From Desulfosoma caldarium (lineage in GTDB: Bacteria; Desulfobacterota; Syntrophobacteria; Syntrophobacterales; DSM-9756), in the NCBI RefSeq assembly GCF_003751385.1, contig NZ_RJVA01000010.1:62001-126000 (forward strand): a DNA stretch of 64,000 bases, read 5' to 3'. Shown in pieces: positions 1 to 10,116 of the stretch. The notes below the pieces were generated by a model. It ran no database searches. It saw nothing but the letters and a program-made list of their open reading frames with translations, and was not told the origin of the DNA. The number at the start of each line of letters is the position of its first letter. Position 1 is the first letter of the stretch. Both the position numbers and the translations under genes were made by a program.

Positions 1-1797
1 ACGCTCCAAAAGGGTAGCCCCTTCGATGTTCATGAGCACGAGCCGTGAGGCGTTCCAGATCTTATTAACGAAATGCCGATAGCCTTCAATGCGTTCCTCG
101 GAAAGCTTAATGTCCCTGCCTTGTGCGGCAAAGGCGGTGAGCGTGAAGCGCAGTGCGTCCGTGCCGTATCGGTCCATCATGACCAAAGGGTCGATAACGT
201 TTCCCTTGGATTTACTCATCTTTTGGCCCTGAGCGTCCCGAACCAGGGCGTGTACGTAGACGTCACGAAACGGCACATCCTTCATGAAGTGAAGGCCCAT
301 CATCATCATGCGGGCCACCCAGAAAAAGAGAATGTCAAAACCGGTGACCAACACAGACGTGGGATAAAACTTTTGCAGTTCCGGAGTCTTTTCGGGCCAT
401 CCCATGGTGGTGAAAGGCCACAGGGCCGAACTGAACCAGGTGTCCAACACATCGTTGTCCTGGTGCAGTTGGGTCCCCCCGCAGTGATGGCACGCTGCCG
501 GGTCTTCCACGGCCACTGTAACCCCTTGGCAGTCCGCGCAGTACCAGGCCGGAATGCGATGCCCCCACCAAATCTGGCGGCTGATGCACCAGTCTTCAAT
601 GTTTTCAAGCCACTGAAAATAGTCTTTTTCCCACTTTTCCGGAATGATGCGCGTTCGGCCATCGCGAACCGCAGCCATGGCCTCATCGGCCAAAGGCCGA
701 GTCCTAACGAACCATTGCAGCGACAACATGGGTTCAACGGTGCTCTTGCACCGATAACAATGCCCGACGCGGTGCCTATGATCCTGCACTGCCACCAGGT
801 AACCGCCCTTTTTCAGGTCGGCCACCACCTTCTTTCGGCATTCGTAGCGGTCCAGTCCCTGGTACCGGCCGGCTTCGGCCGTCATGATGCCGTCTTCGCC
901 GATAACGCGCTTGAGTTCCAGGCCATGTTTTTGACCGATGTCAAAATCATTGAAATCATGGCCAGGCGTGATCTTGAGGGCGCCCGTGCCAAATTCTCGA
1001 TCCACGTAGGGGTCAGCGATGACGGGAATGGGCCGCTGCATTAAAGGCAAGATGACCGTTTTCCCGATCACATGCTGATACCGAGGATCTTCCGGATGCA
1101 CGGCCACAGCTGTGTCCCCCAGCATGGTTTCGGGTCGCGTGGTGGCCACCGTGACGGCGCCGAATCCATCCGCCAAGGGGTACCGAATGTGATAAAGGCG
1201 TCCCTCGGTTTCTTCCCCTTCCACCTCAATGTTGGCCAAAGCCGTCATGCATCGAGGACACCAATTGATCATGCGGTGGCCTCGGTAAATGAGCCCTTCT
1301 TCGTAGAGCTGCACAAATACTAACCGTACGGCTCGAGACAAACCCTCGTCCATGGTGAAACGTTCCCGAGTCCAGTCGCAACTGGCCCCCAAACGTTTCA
1401 GCTGACGAATGATATAGCCCCCATAGGTCTGCTTCCACTCCCAGACCTTTTCCAGGAACTTTTCCCGACCCAAATCGTGCCGGCTCAGGCCTTCTTTCGC
1501 GATCTGGCGTTCCACCACGTTTTGGGTGGCGATTCCGGCATGGTCCGTGCCGGGAACCCACAGGACTTCAAAACCCCGCTGCCTCTTGTAACGGCACAAA
1601 ATGTCTTGGAGTGTGTTGTTGAGCGCATGGCCCATGTGAAGCTGCCCGGTGACGTTGGGCGGTGGAATGACGATGCTGAACGGAGGTTTGGACGCTTGCG
1701 GATCGGCCCGAAAATTCTGATTTTCCACCCATGCCTGAACCCAGCGGGCCTCTATTTCGTGGAATTCATACGCCTTAGGTAAAGGCTCGTGACTCAT
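1..1797 (-). CDS. valS: Valine--tRNA ligase, N-terminal 599 residues (3' end beyond window)
   Basis: Charges tRNA-Val with valine in the cytoplasm. Read on the minus strand from ATG 1797, the frame is open to the window edge, giving about 599 of the roughly 880 residues usual for the family. The class I HIGH-type motif lies in [15 protein letters not shown] near residue 45. The KMSKS loop is seen as [12 protein letters not shown] around bases 190-220. The editing (CP1) domain lies between them. The terminal anticodon-binding and coiled-coil parts are not in the window. The gene follows the acidic PopZ-like gene after 37 bp on the same strand, so the two probably share a transcript. The identity is certain from the two catalytic motifs. 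Confidence 0.97.
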   Translation of the reverse strand, partial: MSHEPLPKAYEFHEIEARWVQAWVENQNFRADPQASKPPFSIVIPPPNVTGQLHMGHALNNTLQDILCRYKRQRGFEVLWVPGTDHAGIATQNVVERQIAKEGLSRHDLGREKFLEKVWEWKQTYGGYIIRQLKRLGASCDWTRERFTMDEGLSRAVRLVFVQLYEEGLIYRGHRMINWCPRCMTALANIEVEGEETEGRLYHIRYPLADGFGAVTVATTRPETMLGDTAVAVHPEDPRYQHVIGKTVILPLMQRPIPVIADPYVDREFGTGALKITPGHDFNDFDIGQKHGLELKRVIGEDGIMTAEAGRYQGLDRYECRKKVVADLKKGGYLVAVQDHRHRVGHCYRCKSTVEPMLSLQWFVRTRPLADEAMAAVRDGRTRIIPEKWEKDYFQWLENIEDWCISRQIWWGHRIPAWYCADCQGVTVAVEDPAACHHCGGTQLHQDNDVLDTWFSSALWPFTTMGWPEKTPELQKFYPTSVLVTGFDILFFWVARMMMMGLHFMKDVPFRDVYVHALVRDAQGQKMSKSKGNVIDPLVMMDRYGTDALRFTLTAFAAQGRDIKLSEERIEGYRHFVNKIWNASRLVLMNIEGATLLER

Positions 1798-1834
1798 CAA
1801 GAGAATCCCTCCTCCTTTGCGTCGCCAATCGCTC

Positions 1835-2779
1835 TCAGCCTAATGTCTTGATCAGCCGCTCCATCTCTTCTTGCAACACCCTGCGCACTACAATGGGAAG
1901 CTGCTCCTGGACCGCCTTTTGCACCATGATCTGCAGCCTCTTTTCCAGGACTTCTACCATCGGCTGGAACATAGCCGGTCGTTCTTCCATGGCTTTCTCC
2001 TCGGCAGGTTCTGTGAATGTCAAGGGGGGGCGATCCACAGCGTTGGACGCGAGGTCCACCGCCTCCTTGGGTACGGCAACCTCGCCCTCAAAGCCCTTGT
2101 CCGCGAGACTCTCCGCCGCAACGTCAACGTCCACGCGTTCTTCCTTGGGCGCGGCCGCAAGTACCTCTTTTTCAATGGGCTCGAATTCTTGTAGAGTTTC
2201 TTCTCTGACGGCGGCATCCTTGATCATGGCGTCCAGTTCCTCATCGGAATCCCACAGTTCCGTCTCCACCGGCTTCGGTGCCTCCGCCTCTTCGACCTCC
2301 TCCAGCAGTTCCTCTTGCTCCGCTAAATCCGCCACAAGATCCTCGTCCCGAAGCGCTTTCTCACCCTCCCGGTCCTCGGCGAGCAAAGGTTCGGGTTTCC
2401 GTTCCAATGTCTCTTGGGGTTCAGAAAGTTCTTCGTCGAAAAGCTCTTCATCCAAGGGTTCGCGGGGAATGTCCGCACCCTGTCTTGAAGGGGCCAGCTC
2501 AACGGTCACTTCTTCTTCATCAAGAAGGGGCTCTTCAACCTCAGGCTCATCTAAGCCTACTTCTAGGTCGTCCAGATCCGAAAGGCCGTCATCCAGATCG
2601 GGCAGGTCGGTGAGGCCGTTTTCTTCCTCACCCACCACCTCGTCCAGTTCCAGGATCTCGTCGTCCTCATCACCCGATGACGGGTCCATCCCATCAAATT
2701 CCTTGAACAGGTCGCCAATTTCATCAGGCGCGTCGCCACGGCGAACCTTGGTGTCATCCTGTTTCTTGGGATTTGTCAT
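1835..2779 (-). CDS. Very acidic protein with PopZ-like C-terminal helices
   Basis: A 314-residue protein. The ATG at 2779 is preferred over the upstream start at 2836 because an AAGGAGG site sits just upstream of it. Residues from about 20 to 230 are dominated by Glu, Asp, Leu and Pro and look disordered. The last 45 residues switch to a basic, amphipathic helical segment (pattern [10 protein letters not shown]..., [17 protein letters not shown]). This layout of acidic Pro-rich linker plus short C-terminal helices with a conserved Pro resembles PopZ (DUF2497), the polar organiser that forms condensates. The resemblance is inferred by eye. It could also be an unrelated low-complexity protein. 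It lies just upstream of valS on the same strand. Confidence 0.6.
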   Translation of the reverse strand: MTNPKKQDDTKVRRGDAPDEIGDLFKEFDGMDPSSGDEDDEILELDEVVGEEENGLTDLPDLDDGLSDLDDLEVGLDEPEVEEPLLDEEEVTVELAPSRQGADIPREPLDEELFDEELSEPQETLERKPEPLLAEDREGEKALRDEDLVADLAEQEELLEEVEEAEAPKPVETELWDSDEELDAMIKDAAVREETLQEFEPIEKEVLAAAPKEERVDVDVAAESLADKGFEGEVAVPKEAVDLASNAVDRPPLTFTEPAEEKAMEERPAMFQPMVEVLEKRLQIMVQKAVQEQLPIVVRRVLQEEMERLIKTLG

Positions 2780-2985
2780 GGCCCCTCCTTGTGCTCGAGC
2801 CTCGCTGCCAAGCCTGCACCGTTGTGCGGATGTCACGGCGTCGGTGCCCCCGTCGAGGTTCGTCTAAATATCTTAAGACGGTTAGCACGGTAAAAAATTG
2901 AGTGTCAAGGGATTCACCGGCCTGTCTCCCGTCGTGCCTTTCGCCCCCATGCCCACTCCTATCTACAGGGATCCGTTGGCCTCTT

Positions 2986-4065
2986 TTACAGGCGCATCCA
3001 TGGACGTGGAAGAAAAATCTTCTTGTACAGGTCCAAAGCATACCGATCGGTCATGCCGGCAATGTAATCGCAAACCTGCTGAGCCCGCGACACTCTCGGG
3101 TCTCGCGGTCCCACCTCGCGCCGAAACAGGTCCTTGTCTTTTAGAAGCACCGTGTAAAGATCTTCAAGAATCTTCTGAACCCTTTGAAATTCCTGACGAA
3201 TGGTTTCCAGTTCATAGACCCGCTCAAAAAGAAAAGCGCGAAGATCTTCCACAAGCCCCAAAATCGGCTCGCTCATGCGAATCTCTTTCAAGCCGCTCGC
3301 CGCACTAGCCGTAATCACATCGTCGACCAACGTGTGAATCCTTTGAGCGTGCGAGTCCCCTAGCCGACAACGGATGGGCTCGGGAAGATCCTGGGGCGAC
3401 AACACGCGGGCTCGAATGGCGTCGTCCAGGTCGTGATTAACGTAGGCCACGATGTCGGCTACGCGCACCACCTGACCTTCCAGGGTCACAGGCCTTTTAG
3501 CGGGCTCCGTCAGTATGGGATGCGTTTTTCCCTTGGAATGTTTGAGTATGCCGTCGCGCACTTCAAAGGTGAGATTGAGACCTCGGCCTCCCTTTTCCAG
3601 GCAATCCACCACGCGAAGACTTTGCTCGTGATGCCGAAAGCCATCTGGGTGCAGCTGGCTGAGCACGCGTTCGCCGCCATGGCCAAAGGGAGTGTGTCCC
3701 AGGTCATGGCCCAGGGCCACGGCTTCGATAAGATCTTCATTCAGAGCGAGGGCTCGGCCGATGGTTCGCGCAATTTGCGACACTTCCAGCGTATGGGTCA
3801 AGCGCGTGCGGTAGTGATCTCCTGAGGGCGAAAGAAACACCTGCGTCTTGTGTTTGAGCCGCCGAAACGCTTTAGAATGCACAATGCGGTCTCGATCCCG
3901 CTGATAGGCCGTGCGCAGGGGGCATTCCGGGTCATCGGGCCGCTGACGTCCTTGACTGGCCACGCTCTTCTGTGCCTGAGGCGCCAGCACTTGAAACTCC
4001 CTGGCTTCCAACCACTGGCGCACGGTGGCAAAATCGCTTCGGGCCGTCTTTTCCCCTTTGGGCAT
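2986..4065 (-). CDS. dgt: dGTPase-like HD-domain deoxynucleoside triphosphohydrolase
   Basis: Predicted to hydrolyse dNTPs to deoxynucleoside and triphosphate in the cytoplasm. The protein has 359 residues from ATG 4065, which has an AGGTGG site in front; an in-frame ATG at 4077 lacks one. The HD metal site is visible: H91 in RLTHTLE, H120-D121 in GHDLGHTPFGH, and a later D204 in RVADIVAY. The N-terminal RDRDRIVHSKAFRRL signature places it in the type 2 (short) dGTPase-like family. It is divergent from lptF and about 200 bp from the acidic protein gene. Substrate range is not visible in the sequence. Confidence 0.93.
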   Translation of the reverse strand: MPKGEKTARSDFATVRQWLEAREFQVLAPQAQKSVASQGRQRPDDPECPLRTAYQRDRDRIVHSKAFRRLKHKTQVFLSPSGDHYRTRLTHTLEVSQIARTIGRALALNEDLIEAVALGHDLGHTPFGHGGERVLSQLHPDGFRHHEQSLRVVDCLEKGGRGLNLTFEVRDGILKHSKGKTHPILTEPAKRPVTLEGQVVRVADIVAYVNHDLDDAIRARVLSPQDLPEPIRCRLGDSHAQRIHTLVDDVITASAASGLKEIRMSEPILGLVEDLRAFLFERVYELETIRQEFQRVQKILEDLYTVLLKDKDLFRREVGPRDPRVSRAQQVCDYIAGMTDRYALDLYKKIFLPRPWMRL

Positions 4066-4161
4066 TGACCACCTCATGGGCTTTGAGTAATGAGGGCGGT
4101 GCAGAATCTGTGGCCTTCACTCACGGCCTTGAACCTTTCGGTGTGGGGCGCTTGGCGAAAC

Positions 4162-5253
4162 ATGGGCTGGACACTTTATCGATACCTGATGCTGGACCAA
4201 CTGATTCCGGCGTCCCTGTGCTTTCTCGGCCTACTTATGATCCTCGTCACAGGTCGCCTCATGCAGTTTCTCAAATATTTGACCGCCGCTTCCGTTTCCG
4301 CGACGGACATTCTCATCGTCATGGCCCTGGCCCTGCCTAAGTTGGCTCTGTACGCCCTGCCCATGGCCAGCCTCATGGGCACCGTTCTGGCCTTTGTGCG
4401 CCTCAGCGCCGACAACGAAATCATTGCCATGCGCAGCGCCGGCATCAGCTTTCGCCAGATGGCTCCGGCCGTTCTCACCCTGGCGCTGGCCTTGACCGCC
4501 GTGTCCTTTTACACGTCCGTGCGGCTTCTGCCAACCGCCAATCGGGAACTTAAGAGCGCTTTAAGGTCCCTCAGCCGAGCCGTCATTCCGGCTCTATTGC
4601 AGGAAGGGCGGTTTATCGACACGCTGCCGAACATGGTCTTCTTTTTCCAACACGTGGACACCTCGGCGAGCACCGTGCGCGGCGTACTTATTCACGACGC
4701 TCGCAATCCACAGACTCGGGTGACCATCACGGCGCGAGAAGCCGTGATTCGCGAACGGTCGGAGGGCAACAACGAAGTGGTGCTGCACATGCAAGATGGC
4801 ATGTTGTCTCGCATGGGCAGGGACCTCAAGACCAGCCAAATCATCACGTTTCAAAGTTACGACCTGGTGCTATCCCTGGACGCGCTCTTGGGCTCGGGCA
4901 AAGAGGTCTCCTGGAAACGAGGGGAAATGAGCTTGGCCGAGCTGCGTACAGCCCTGGCGCAAACTCAGGATCGACGCTATGCGCTGGAATGGCACAAGCG
5001 CCTGGCTTTGCCCTTTGCCTGTCTGGTCTTGGGCATGGCCGCCGCTCCTTTTGGGGTGCTCTTTGCCCAAGGGCGCCGCATGACCGGCATCACCCTGAGC
5101 ATCGCCCTGTTCCTGGCCTATTATCTGCTTTTGTCCGCCGGCAATGCGCTCGGGGAACAACGCCTGGTTCCGGCCGCCTTTGGCATATGGATGCCCAACG
5201 CGGTGACCGCCTCTGTGGCCACGTCCCTCTGGGTGAAAGCTCATCGCCAATGA
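4162..5253 (+). CDS. lptF: LPS export ABC transporter permease LptF
   Basis: Inner-membrane half of the LptB2FG machine that extracts lipopolysaccharide and passes it to the periplasmic bridge. From ATG 4162 it has 363 residues. This start fits the usual family N-terminus (LYRYLMLDQ); an in-frame ATG at 4090 is possible but would leave only 24 bp to the divergent dgt start. The YjgP/YjgQ fold is recognisable: three N-terminal membrane segments, a periplasmic beta-jellyroll (roughly residues 120-240) and three C-terminal membrane segments. Its stop overlaps the lptG start by 4 bp (ATGA), so the two are translationally coupled. Confidence 0.92.
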   Translation: MGWTLYRYLMLDQLIPASLCFLGLLMILVTGRLMQFLKYLTAASVSATDILIVMALALPKLALYALPMASLMGTVLAFVRLSADNEIIAMRSAGISFRQMAPAVLTLALALTAVSFYTSVRLLPTANRELKSALRSLSRAVIPALLQEGRFIDTLPNMVFFFQHVDTSASTVRGVLIHDARNPQTRVTITAREAVIRERSEGNNEVVLHMQDGMLSRMGRDLKTSQIITFQSYDLVLSLDALLGSGKEVSWKRGEMSLAELRTALAQTQDRRYALEWHKRLALPFACLVLGMAAAPFGVLFAQGRRMTGITLSIALFLAYYLLLSAGNALGEQRLVPAAFGIWMPNAVTASVATSLWVKAHRQ

Positions 5254-6326
5254 AGATCCTGACGCGCTACGTGCTCAAGCACTTTTTTTGGGTTTTCGGC
5301 ATCGCTCTCTTTGGTTTTGGGGGCATCTACGTCGTGGTGGATTTTTTCGAAAAGCTTGACGACATTCTCGAAAAGAAAGCCGCCGCTATGGATGCCGTAC
5401 TCTATTTTGCCTACAAGGTGCCGGCCATTTTGGCTCAAGGCATTCCCATCGCCGCCCTTCTGGCCACGCTCATCGGGTTGGGGATTCTGCAAAGAAACCG
5501 AGAAATTATGGCTCTTCGGGCCGCAGGGCTTCGAGCCTGGGCCTACGCCGGCCCCATGGTGCTGGCTTCCCTCACCCTGGTCGTCGTGACTTTCATGGCC
5601 GGGGAAACGCTCGGCCGCTCCCTCAATCGCAAGGCCGCCGACCTTTGGCAGGAAAAAATAGAAAAAAAGGACGTGCAGCTGGGCTTTTTGCAGGAAAACG
5701 TTTGGTACCATAGCCAGGATTACTTCTTGCAAGCCCGCACCTACGACGCCGCGACCAAGGTTTTTCAAGGGGTTTCGATCTACGAGCTGGATGAGCAGTT
5801 TCGTCTGCGCCGGCGCCTGGATGCACAGCGTCTGATCTGGGCAGAATCTTCATGGCGGGCCGAAAAGGGCACCGTGCTGGCCTATAAAGGGGGAATGGCC
5901 CAACACCAAGCTTTTGAACATATGGACATGGCCTTGGCATTGCACCCAAAGGATTTGGCCGTGGCGGCGGCGCTTCCGGAAGAGCTTCGCTGGGATCTGC
6001 TCTACGGCTACACGAAAAAGCTCGGTGCCGAAGGCTACAATACCGTGCCCTATCGCGTGGAACTGCACATGCGGGTCGCCACAGCCTTTGCCACCCTGAT
6101 TCTGGGCCTCATCGGCGTCAGCCTTGGCCTTCACCTGGGGCATCGCGGCGGCATTGCGTTGGGCATCGCCCTAGGCTTGGGACTCACCTTTGCCTACCTG
6201 GTCCTTTTGCAAATAGGGGCATCCTTTGCCCGATCGGAAATACTCCCCGTCGCTTTGGGCGTCTGGATGCCCAATGGTCTGTTTGCCGCCATCGGCGCCG
6301 CCTTGTGGGTGCGCGCGCCGCAGTAG
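5250..6326 (+). CDS. lptG: LPS export ABC transporter permease LptG
   Basis: Partner permease of LptF in lipopolysaccharide export. The start is ATG 5250 inside the lptF stop (ATGA), giving 358 residues beginning MKILTRYVLKHFF. An open frame extends further upstream, but that part lies over lptF and has no family resemblance. Membrane segments appear near residues 12-35, 60-80 and 95-115, and three more near the C-terminus. A periplasmic beta-rich region lies between. The paired permeases with lpxK elsewhere in the window show a Gram-negative outer membrane. Confidence 0.93.
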   Translation: MKILTRYVLKHFFWVFGIALFGFGGIYVVVDFFEKLDDILEKKAAAMDAVLYFAYKVPAILAQGIPIAALLATLIGLGILQRNREIMALRAAGLRAWAYAGPMVLASLTLVVVTFMAGETLGRSLNRKAADLWQEKIEKKDVQLGFLQENVWYHSQDYFLQARTYDAATKVFQGVSIYELDEQFRLRRRLDAQRLIWAESSWRAEKGTVLAYKGGMAQHQAFEHMDMALALHPKDLAVAAALPEELRWDLLYGYTKKLGAEGYNTVPYRVELHMRVATAFATLILGLIGVSLGLHLGHRGGIALGIALGLGLTFAYLVLLQIGASFARSEILPVALGVWMPNGLFAAIGAALWVRAPQ

Positions 6327-6354
6327 CGCTCGATCCCCAGAGGGGGGGGCGCTT

Positions 6355-6720
6355 TTAGCCGGGCAGATGGGTTTCCAGCGCCATGGCGATTTTTTTCTTG
6401 AGCTCAGTCAGGTCAAAGCTTTTCACCACGTAGTAATCGGCGGCAATGGATTTGGAATCTTCCTTGAAGGTGTCGTACGCGGTGGAAAGAATCACCGGCA
6501 GATCGTAGAACCGGCTACGAATATCCTGCAAAAGGTCCAAGCCGTCGTAGTCCACCATTTTGATGTCCAAAATCACCAGGTCAGGCTTTTCCTCCTCGAT
6601 CCGCTCCAGCAGCTTGTAGCCACTGTCCGCCGTGATGACTTCGTAGCCAGCATCCCGAAGCTCCTCCGAATAGAGCAGCCGAATGTGCTCTTCGTCATCG
6701 ACCACCAAAATTTTCGCCAT
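6355..6720 (-). CDS. Receiver-only response regulator
   Basis: A 121-residue CheY-type protein with no output domain. The phosphoacceptor is D52 (VILDIKM), the acidic pair is D8-D9 (VVDDEE), the switch residue is S79 or T80 (ILSTAYD) and the conserved lysine is K100 (VVKSFD). Receiver proteins of this kind act by protein contact, for example in chemotaxis, phosphorelays or stress control. No histidine kinase adjoins it. The gene lies 51 bp downstream of the glycosyltransferase on the same strand, so they may be co-transcribed. Its kinase and target cannot be deduced here. Confidence 0.9.
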   Translation of the reverse strand: MAKILVVDDEEHIRLLYSEELRDAGYEVITADSGYKLLERIEEEKPDLVILDIKMVDYDGLDLLQDIRSRFYDLPVILSTAYDTFKEDSKSIAADYYVVKSFDLTELKKKIAMALETHLPG

Positions 6721-6771
6721 GGGATTCCTCCTGCCGCAAGCGAACGCGCCGTTCAGGCCCGGCGCTCTGAG

Positions 6772-7989
6772 TCATGAAGGCCATCTTTCCAGCAGGTACG
6801 GCTTGGATTCTTCAAAGATGGCACAGGTCTGCTCCACGTACTCTTCGGCCTGCTGCACGGACAGGCGTTCCGTGCGTTTGACAAAAGCCACCACCTTTCC
6901 GAGATAAAGCGGCACCAGGGAATCCAGTAACCGCTCGCGCTCTTGGACCGTTAAACCCCGGTAAGCGCAGGCCGCATCAAACAAGAGAGCCGCCCAGGTT
7001 TGGCTGGGAAAGCTGAACTGTTCATAAGGCATGCGCCGTATTTCCTCCAGCTTGTTCATGGTCATGGGATCGAAGATTTGGCGCCACAGCGCTTCGTTTT
7101 CCTGAAACCCTTCAAGAAAACGCTGATACAGGCGCGGTGCATTGATTTCCACTAGGGGCGGTGTGTCCATTTCTAGACCATCCGAGTTGAACAACGCCGT
7201 CGGCTTGCTCCACTTGACCCGCTTCCAGAACTCCGCATAAGCTTCCATCTGGTCAAACAGGGCGGACAATGCGTGGGGGAACCGGTAGGGCAATTGAGCG
7301 AAAGGATCCTTGGCGCGATGTTTCTTAGGAGAGCCGATGATGGTTTGCCAGACGGGAAGGCGCGAGGTGAGGGCCACGCCGGCCATCCACACGTCAATGC
7401 CTCGGCCCTCCACGGCTTCCGACCACGCCGAAGCCTTGAGGAAAATGTCCGCCATGTCTCCGCGAAAAGCGCAGTCTCCGGCATCGGGCTGCCGCACGCG
7501 ACGGCCGTACAGGCATCGAAGCATGGGATAAACGATGGCGGACGTGACCGTGCTTTCATATTTGTGCCGCATGTAAAGCGGCGTCACATAGGCCGCCCCT
7601 CGAAAAATGGGCTCGATGAACATGGGCACCCACATGGGAGTGAGGTTGGTGATGTCCGCTTCCAGAATGAGAACGGCATGCGGGGCAAGGGATGCAACTT
7701 TCTCAAAAAGCATGCGAATGTTGGCCCCTTTGCCGCGCCGATGAGGTTCTGTGGAGAGATAGAGGCGCGGGACATCCGTGGCTGCCTGAAAGAACACATC
7801 CCGCGTGCCGTCCACCGAAGCGTTGTCGCAGTTGATGATGACCGAGGACCGGTCGGCATAGTGCTCTCGAAGGCCTCGCCCCACGATTTCCACGGCCCGC
7901 CCGATAAAAGCCGCTTCGTTATACGTGGGAATGGCCACCACGATCTCCGCCTGTTGCACACCTTGAGGGTTTTCTTCCACGGCGATCAT
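6772..7989 (-). CDS. GT2/GT81-fold glycosyltransferase, glucosyl/mannosylglycerate synthase-like
   Basis: A 405-residue soluble protein with a GT-A nucleotide-sugar fold: VVAIPTYNEAAFIGRA near the N-terminus, a donor-binding RRGKGANI segment, and an acidic ILEADIT motif standing for the metal-binding DxD. The central part (QPDAGDCAFRGDMA, then GIDVWMAG and an SPKKHRAKDP segment) resembles the GpgS/GgS group that makes glucosylglycerate or related compatible solutes. No membrane segment is evident. The exact acceptor is inferred only from this resemblance. It is upstream of the receiver gene and downstream of hflC on the same strand. Confidence 0.72.
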   Translation of the reverse strand: MIAVEENPQGVQQAEIVVAIPTYNEAAFIGRAVEIVGRGLREHYADRSSVIINCDNASVDGTRDVFFQAATDVPRLYLSTEPHRRGKGANIRMLFEKVASLAPHAVLILEADITNLTPMWVPMFIEPIFRGAAYVTPLYMRHKYESTVTSAIVYPMLRCLYGRRVRQPDAGDCAFRGDMADIFLKASAWSEAVEGRGIDVWMAGVALTSRLPVWQTIIGSPKKHRAKDPFAQLPYRFPHALSALFDQMEAYAEFWKRVKWSKPTALFNSDGLEMDTPPLVEINAPRLYQRFLEGFQENEALWRQIFDPMTMNKLEEIRRMPYEQFSFPSQTWAALLFDAACAYRGLTVQERERLLDSLVPLYLGKVVAFVKRTERLSVQQAEEYVEQTCAIFEESKPYLLERWPS

Positions 7990-8041
7990 TGTACGCTCCG
8001 ATGCCTTGACGTCTTCTTCGTGAAAGGCGCTGCGCGGCGCT

Positions 8042-9046
8042 TCATGGGTTTACCCCTTCCGGCTCACGCTCCTGCAAATACCGGAACAGCTCCGCATCCG
8101 TTCCCAAAACAAACAGGCCTCGAGGATTCTCGTACCGTTTATAGAAATCGAGCGTTTGATAGAATTGGTAAAATTCCGGGTTCTTGCCAAAAGTTTCCGC
8201 GTAGATGCGCGTGGCTTGCGCATCCGCCTTGCCTCGAATCTCTTCCGCCGTACGATAGGCCTCGGACTGAATCCTGGCCAGATCCCGTTCCATCTGGCCC
8301 AAAATCGCCGCCCGCTCCCCTTCGCCTTCAGAGCGGTACTGAGCGGCGATGCGCTTTCGTTCCGAGATCATGCGTTCAAAGACCCGCTGCTGCACCGATT
8401 GCACATAGTTAATGCGTTTGATGCGAATGTCCAACAGTTCGATGCCGAACTCGGGCAGAAGCCTTGAGGCGTCGGCCACCATTTCCCGTGTGATTTTTTC
8501 CCGCCCTTTCTTCAAAGCGACCAACCCTTCGGAATCGGCTTCGCCTTCCTCGCCCAATATGATCTGGTAATCGTCTAGGCCGGCTTCTATGAGGCTCTCT
8601 CGAGCCCGTTTCCACCCTTCGCTGCGCACCAATTCCCCAAGGTAGTTATTGGACACATGATCTCGCACCACCGAATCGATGATGCCGTCCAAACGGCTCA
8701 AGGCCGTGCTCACATTGCCCACGCGCTGAAGAAAGAGCAGTGGGTCCTTGATCCGCCATCGGGCCGTGGTGTCCACCCAGATGTATTTCTTGTCCCGAGT
8801 GGGAATCTGATTCGGGCTCCCGTCCCATTTGAGGACGCGCTTTTCAAAAAAGTTGGCCTTTTGAATGATGGGAAGCTTGAAATGAAGTCCGGCGCGGGTG
8901 ATGGGTTCTCCCACGGGCCTTCCCCACTGGGTGATGACCACTTGTTCCGTTTCCGAAACGATGAAGAGGGAACCGGCCGCCAAAACGCCGAGCACCACGG
9001 CCACGACAATCACAGGAATGCGAAGGTTCTGCGGCATGGCACTCAT
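8042..9046 (-). CDS. hflC: Membrane protease modulator HflC
   Basis: SPFH/prohibitin-domain protein that forms a large cage with HflK around the FtsH protease in the inner membrane. The start is ATG 9046, which overlaps the hflK stop by 4 bp (ATGA), giving 334 residues; a longer open frame starting inside hflK is not used. One membrane anchor lies near residues 9-29. It is followed by the band-7 domain (VSETEQVVITQWGRPV) and a charged coiled-coil stretch containing RSEGEGERAAILG and RGKADAQATRIYAE, which is typical of HflC. Confidence 0.95.
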   Translation of the reverse strand: MSAMPQNLRIPVIVVAVVLGVLAAGSLFIVSETEQVVITQWGRPVGEPITRAGLHFKLPIIQKANFFEKRVLKWDGSPNQIPTRDKKYIWVDTTARWRIKDPLLFLQRVGNVSTALSRLDGIIDSVVRDHVSNNYLGELVRSEGWKRARESLIEAGLDDYQIILGEEGEADSEGLVALKKGREKITREMVADASRLLPEFGIELLDIRIKRINYVQSVQQRVFERMISERKRIAAQYRSEGEGERAAILGQMERDLARIQSEAYRTAEEIRGKADAQATRIYAETFGKNPEFYQFYQTLDFYKRYENPRGLFVLGTDAELFRYLQEREPEGVNP

Positions 9047-10116
9047 TCTCCCGCCTTTCCCGGCACGGAACCCGCCTCGGCCCACTGCCGCACCACTTGG
9101 TTCAAGTCCAAAATGGGCAAAACACCCGCCCCGCCGGAATCCAGCACCAGAAAGTTGCCGGCCTTGGCGGCAAACTCTGTCATGGCTTCCAGATACATCC
9201 GGCGCCGGGTCACGTCCGGAGCCTTTTCGTATTCGTCGAGGATGCTCCGAAAACGGGTGGTTTCCCCTATCGCTCGATTGATCCTCTGGGTGGCGTAGCC
9301 TTCCGCCTGCGTGACGGTCTGGCGCGCTTCGCCTCGCGCCTTGGGAATGCGCTCGTTGTAGGCCTGCTGCGCTTCGTTGATCATGCGTTCCTTTTCCTGG
9401 CGTGCTTCGTTGACCTCATTAAAAGCGGCCTTGACAGGATCTGGCGGGTTGGCGTTTTGCAGCTTCACTGTGACAATCTGCAACCCCGTGTGGTACATGT
9501 CCATGATCTCCTGAATCTCCTGGCGGGCCATTTCGGCAATGGAAGCTCGGCCCACCGTGAGCACTTCATCGGCGAAGCGGTTGCCCACAATGCGGCGCAT
9601 TACCGACTCGGAAATATCATCCAGCGTGCTTTCCACATCGTGCAGCCGAAACAGGTACTCCATGGGGTCTCGAATCTTATACTGAACGGTCCATTGGAGA
9701 TCCACCACGTTGAGGTCGCCACTCAGCATTCGAGCTTCTTCTTCAAAACCCTCTTCGACAAACCGGGAACGCACGCCCGGCGCCACGGTTCGGTATCCGT
9801 ATTCGCGCTGCAACACGCGGCCTGTGAGTACCTTGGTCACGGTTTCGACGCCGAACGGAATCTTGAAGTGCAGCCCCGGGCCCTCCGTGCGAACAAACCG
9901 TCCGAAGCGCAGCACCACGGCGGTTTCCTGAGGATCCACCGTGTAGTAGGCATTGGCGCCCACCACCAGAACAAGGACCACAAGGGCCACGATCCAAAAG
10001 GCCCCACCTTTCATGCTGGGAAAAGAAAACCGTTGGCGCAGCCGGTTGATGACTTGTTCCAGGTCGGGAGGCACCCCGGGGCCTTGGCCTCGGTGTGGGG
10101 GTCTTTCCCAATCCAT
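9043..10116 (-). CDS. hflK: Membrane protease modulator HflK
   Basis: Partner of HflC in the FtsH-associated SPFH complex. It has 357 residues from ATG 10116, with a GGAGGA site 5-6 bases upstream. A Gly/Pro-rich cytoplasmic N-terminus precedes one membrane segment (about residues 38-58). The SPFH domain follows (DPQETAVVLRFGRFV) and then a coiled coil with EARQEKERMINEAQQAYNE and AEGYATQRINRA. The order hflK-hflC with a 4-bp overlap is the usual arrangement. No hfq or hflX neighbour is present here. Confidence 0.95.
   Translation of the reverse strand: MDWERPPHRGQGPGVPPDLEQVINRLRQRFSFPSMKGGAFWIVALVVLVLVVGANAYYTVDPQETAVVLRFGRFVRTEGPGLHFKIPFGVETVTKVLTGRVLQREYGYRTVAPGVRSRFVEEGFEEEARMLSGDLNVVDLQWTVQYKIRDPMEYLFRLHDVESTLDDISESVMRRIVGNRFADEVLTVGRASIAEMARQEIQEIMDMYHTGLQIVTVKLQNANPPDPVKAAFNEVNEARQEKERMINEAQQAYNERIPKARGEARQTVTQAEGYATQRINRAIGETTRFRSILDEYEKAPDVTRRRMYLEAMTEFAAKAGNFLVLDSGGAGVLPILDLNQVVRQWAEAGSVPGKAGE

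Noticed and set aside
73-1323. Plus-strand open frames over valS
   Set aside because: The minus strand encodes an unmistakable ValRS with both catalytic motifs; the plus frames have no homology.
1848-2867. A 339-codon Ser-rich plus-strand frame
   Set aside because: Its Ser runs are the mirror of Glu/Asp codons in the acidic minus-strand gene, which has a proper ribosome site and a sensible C-terminus.
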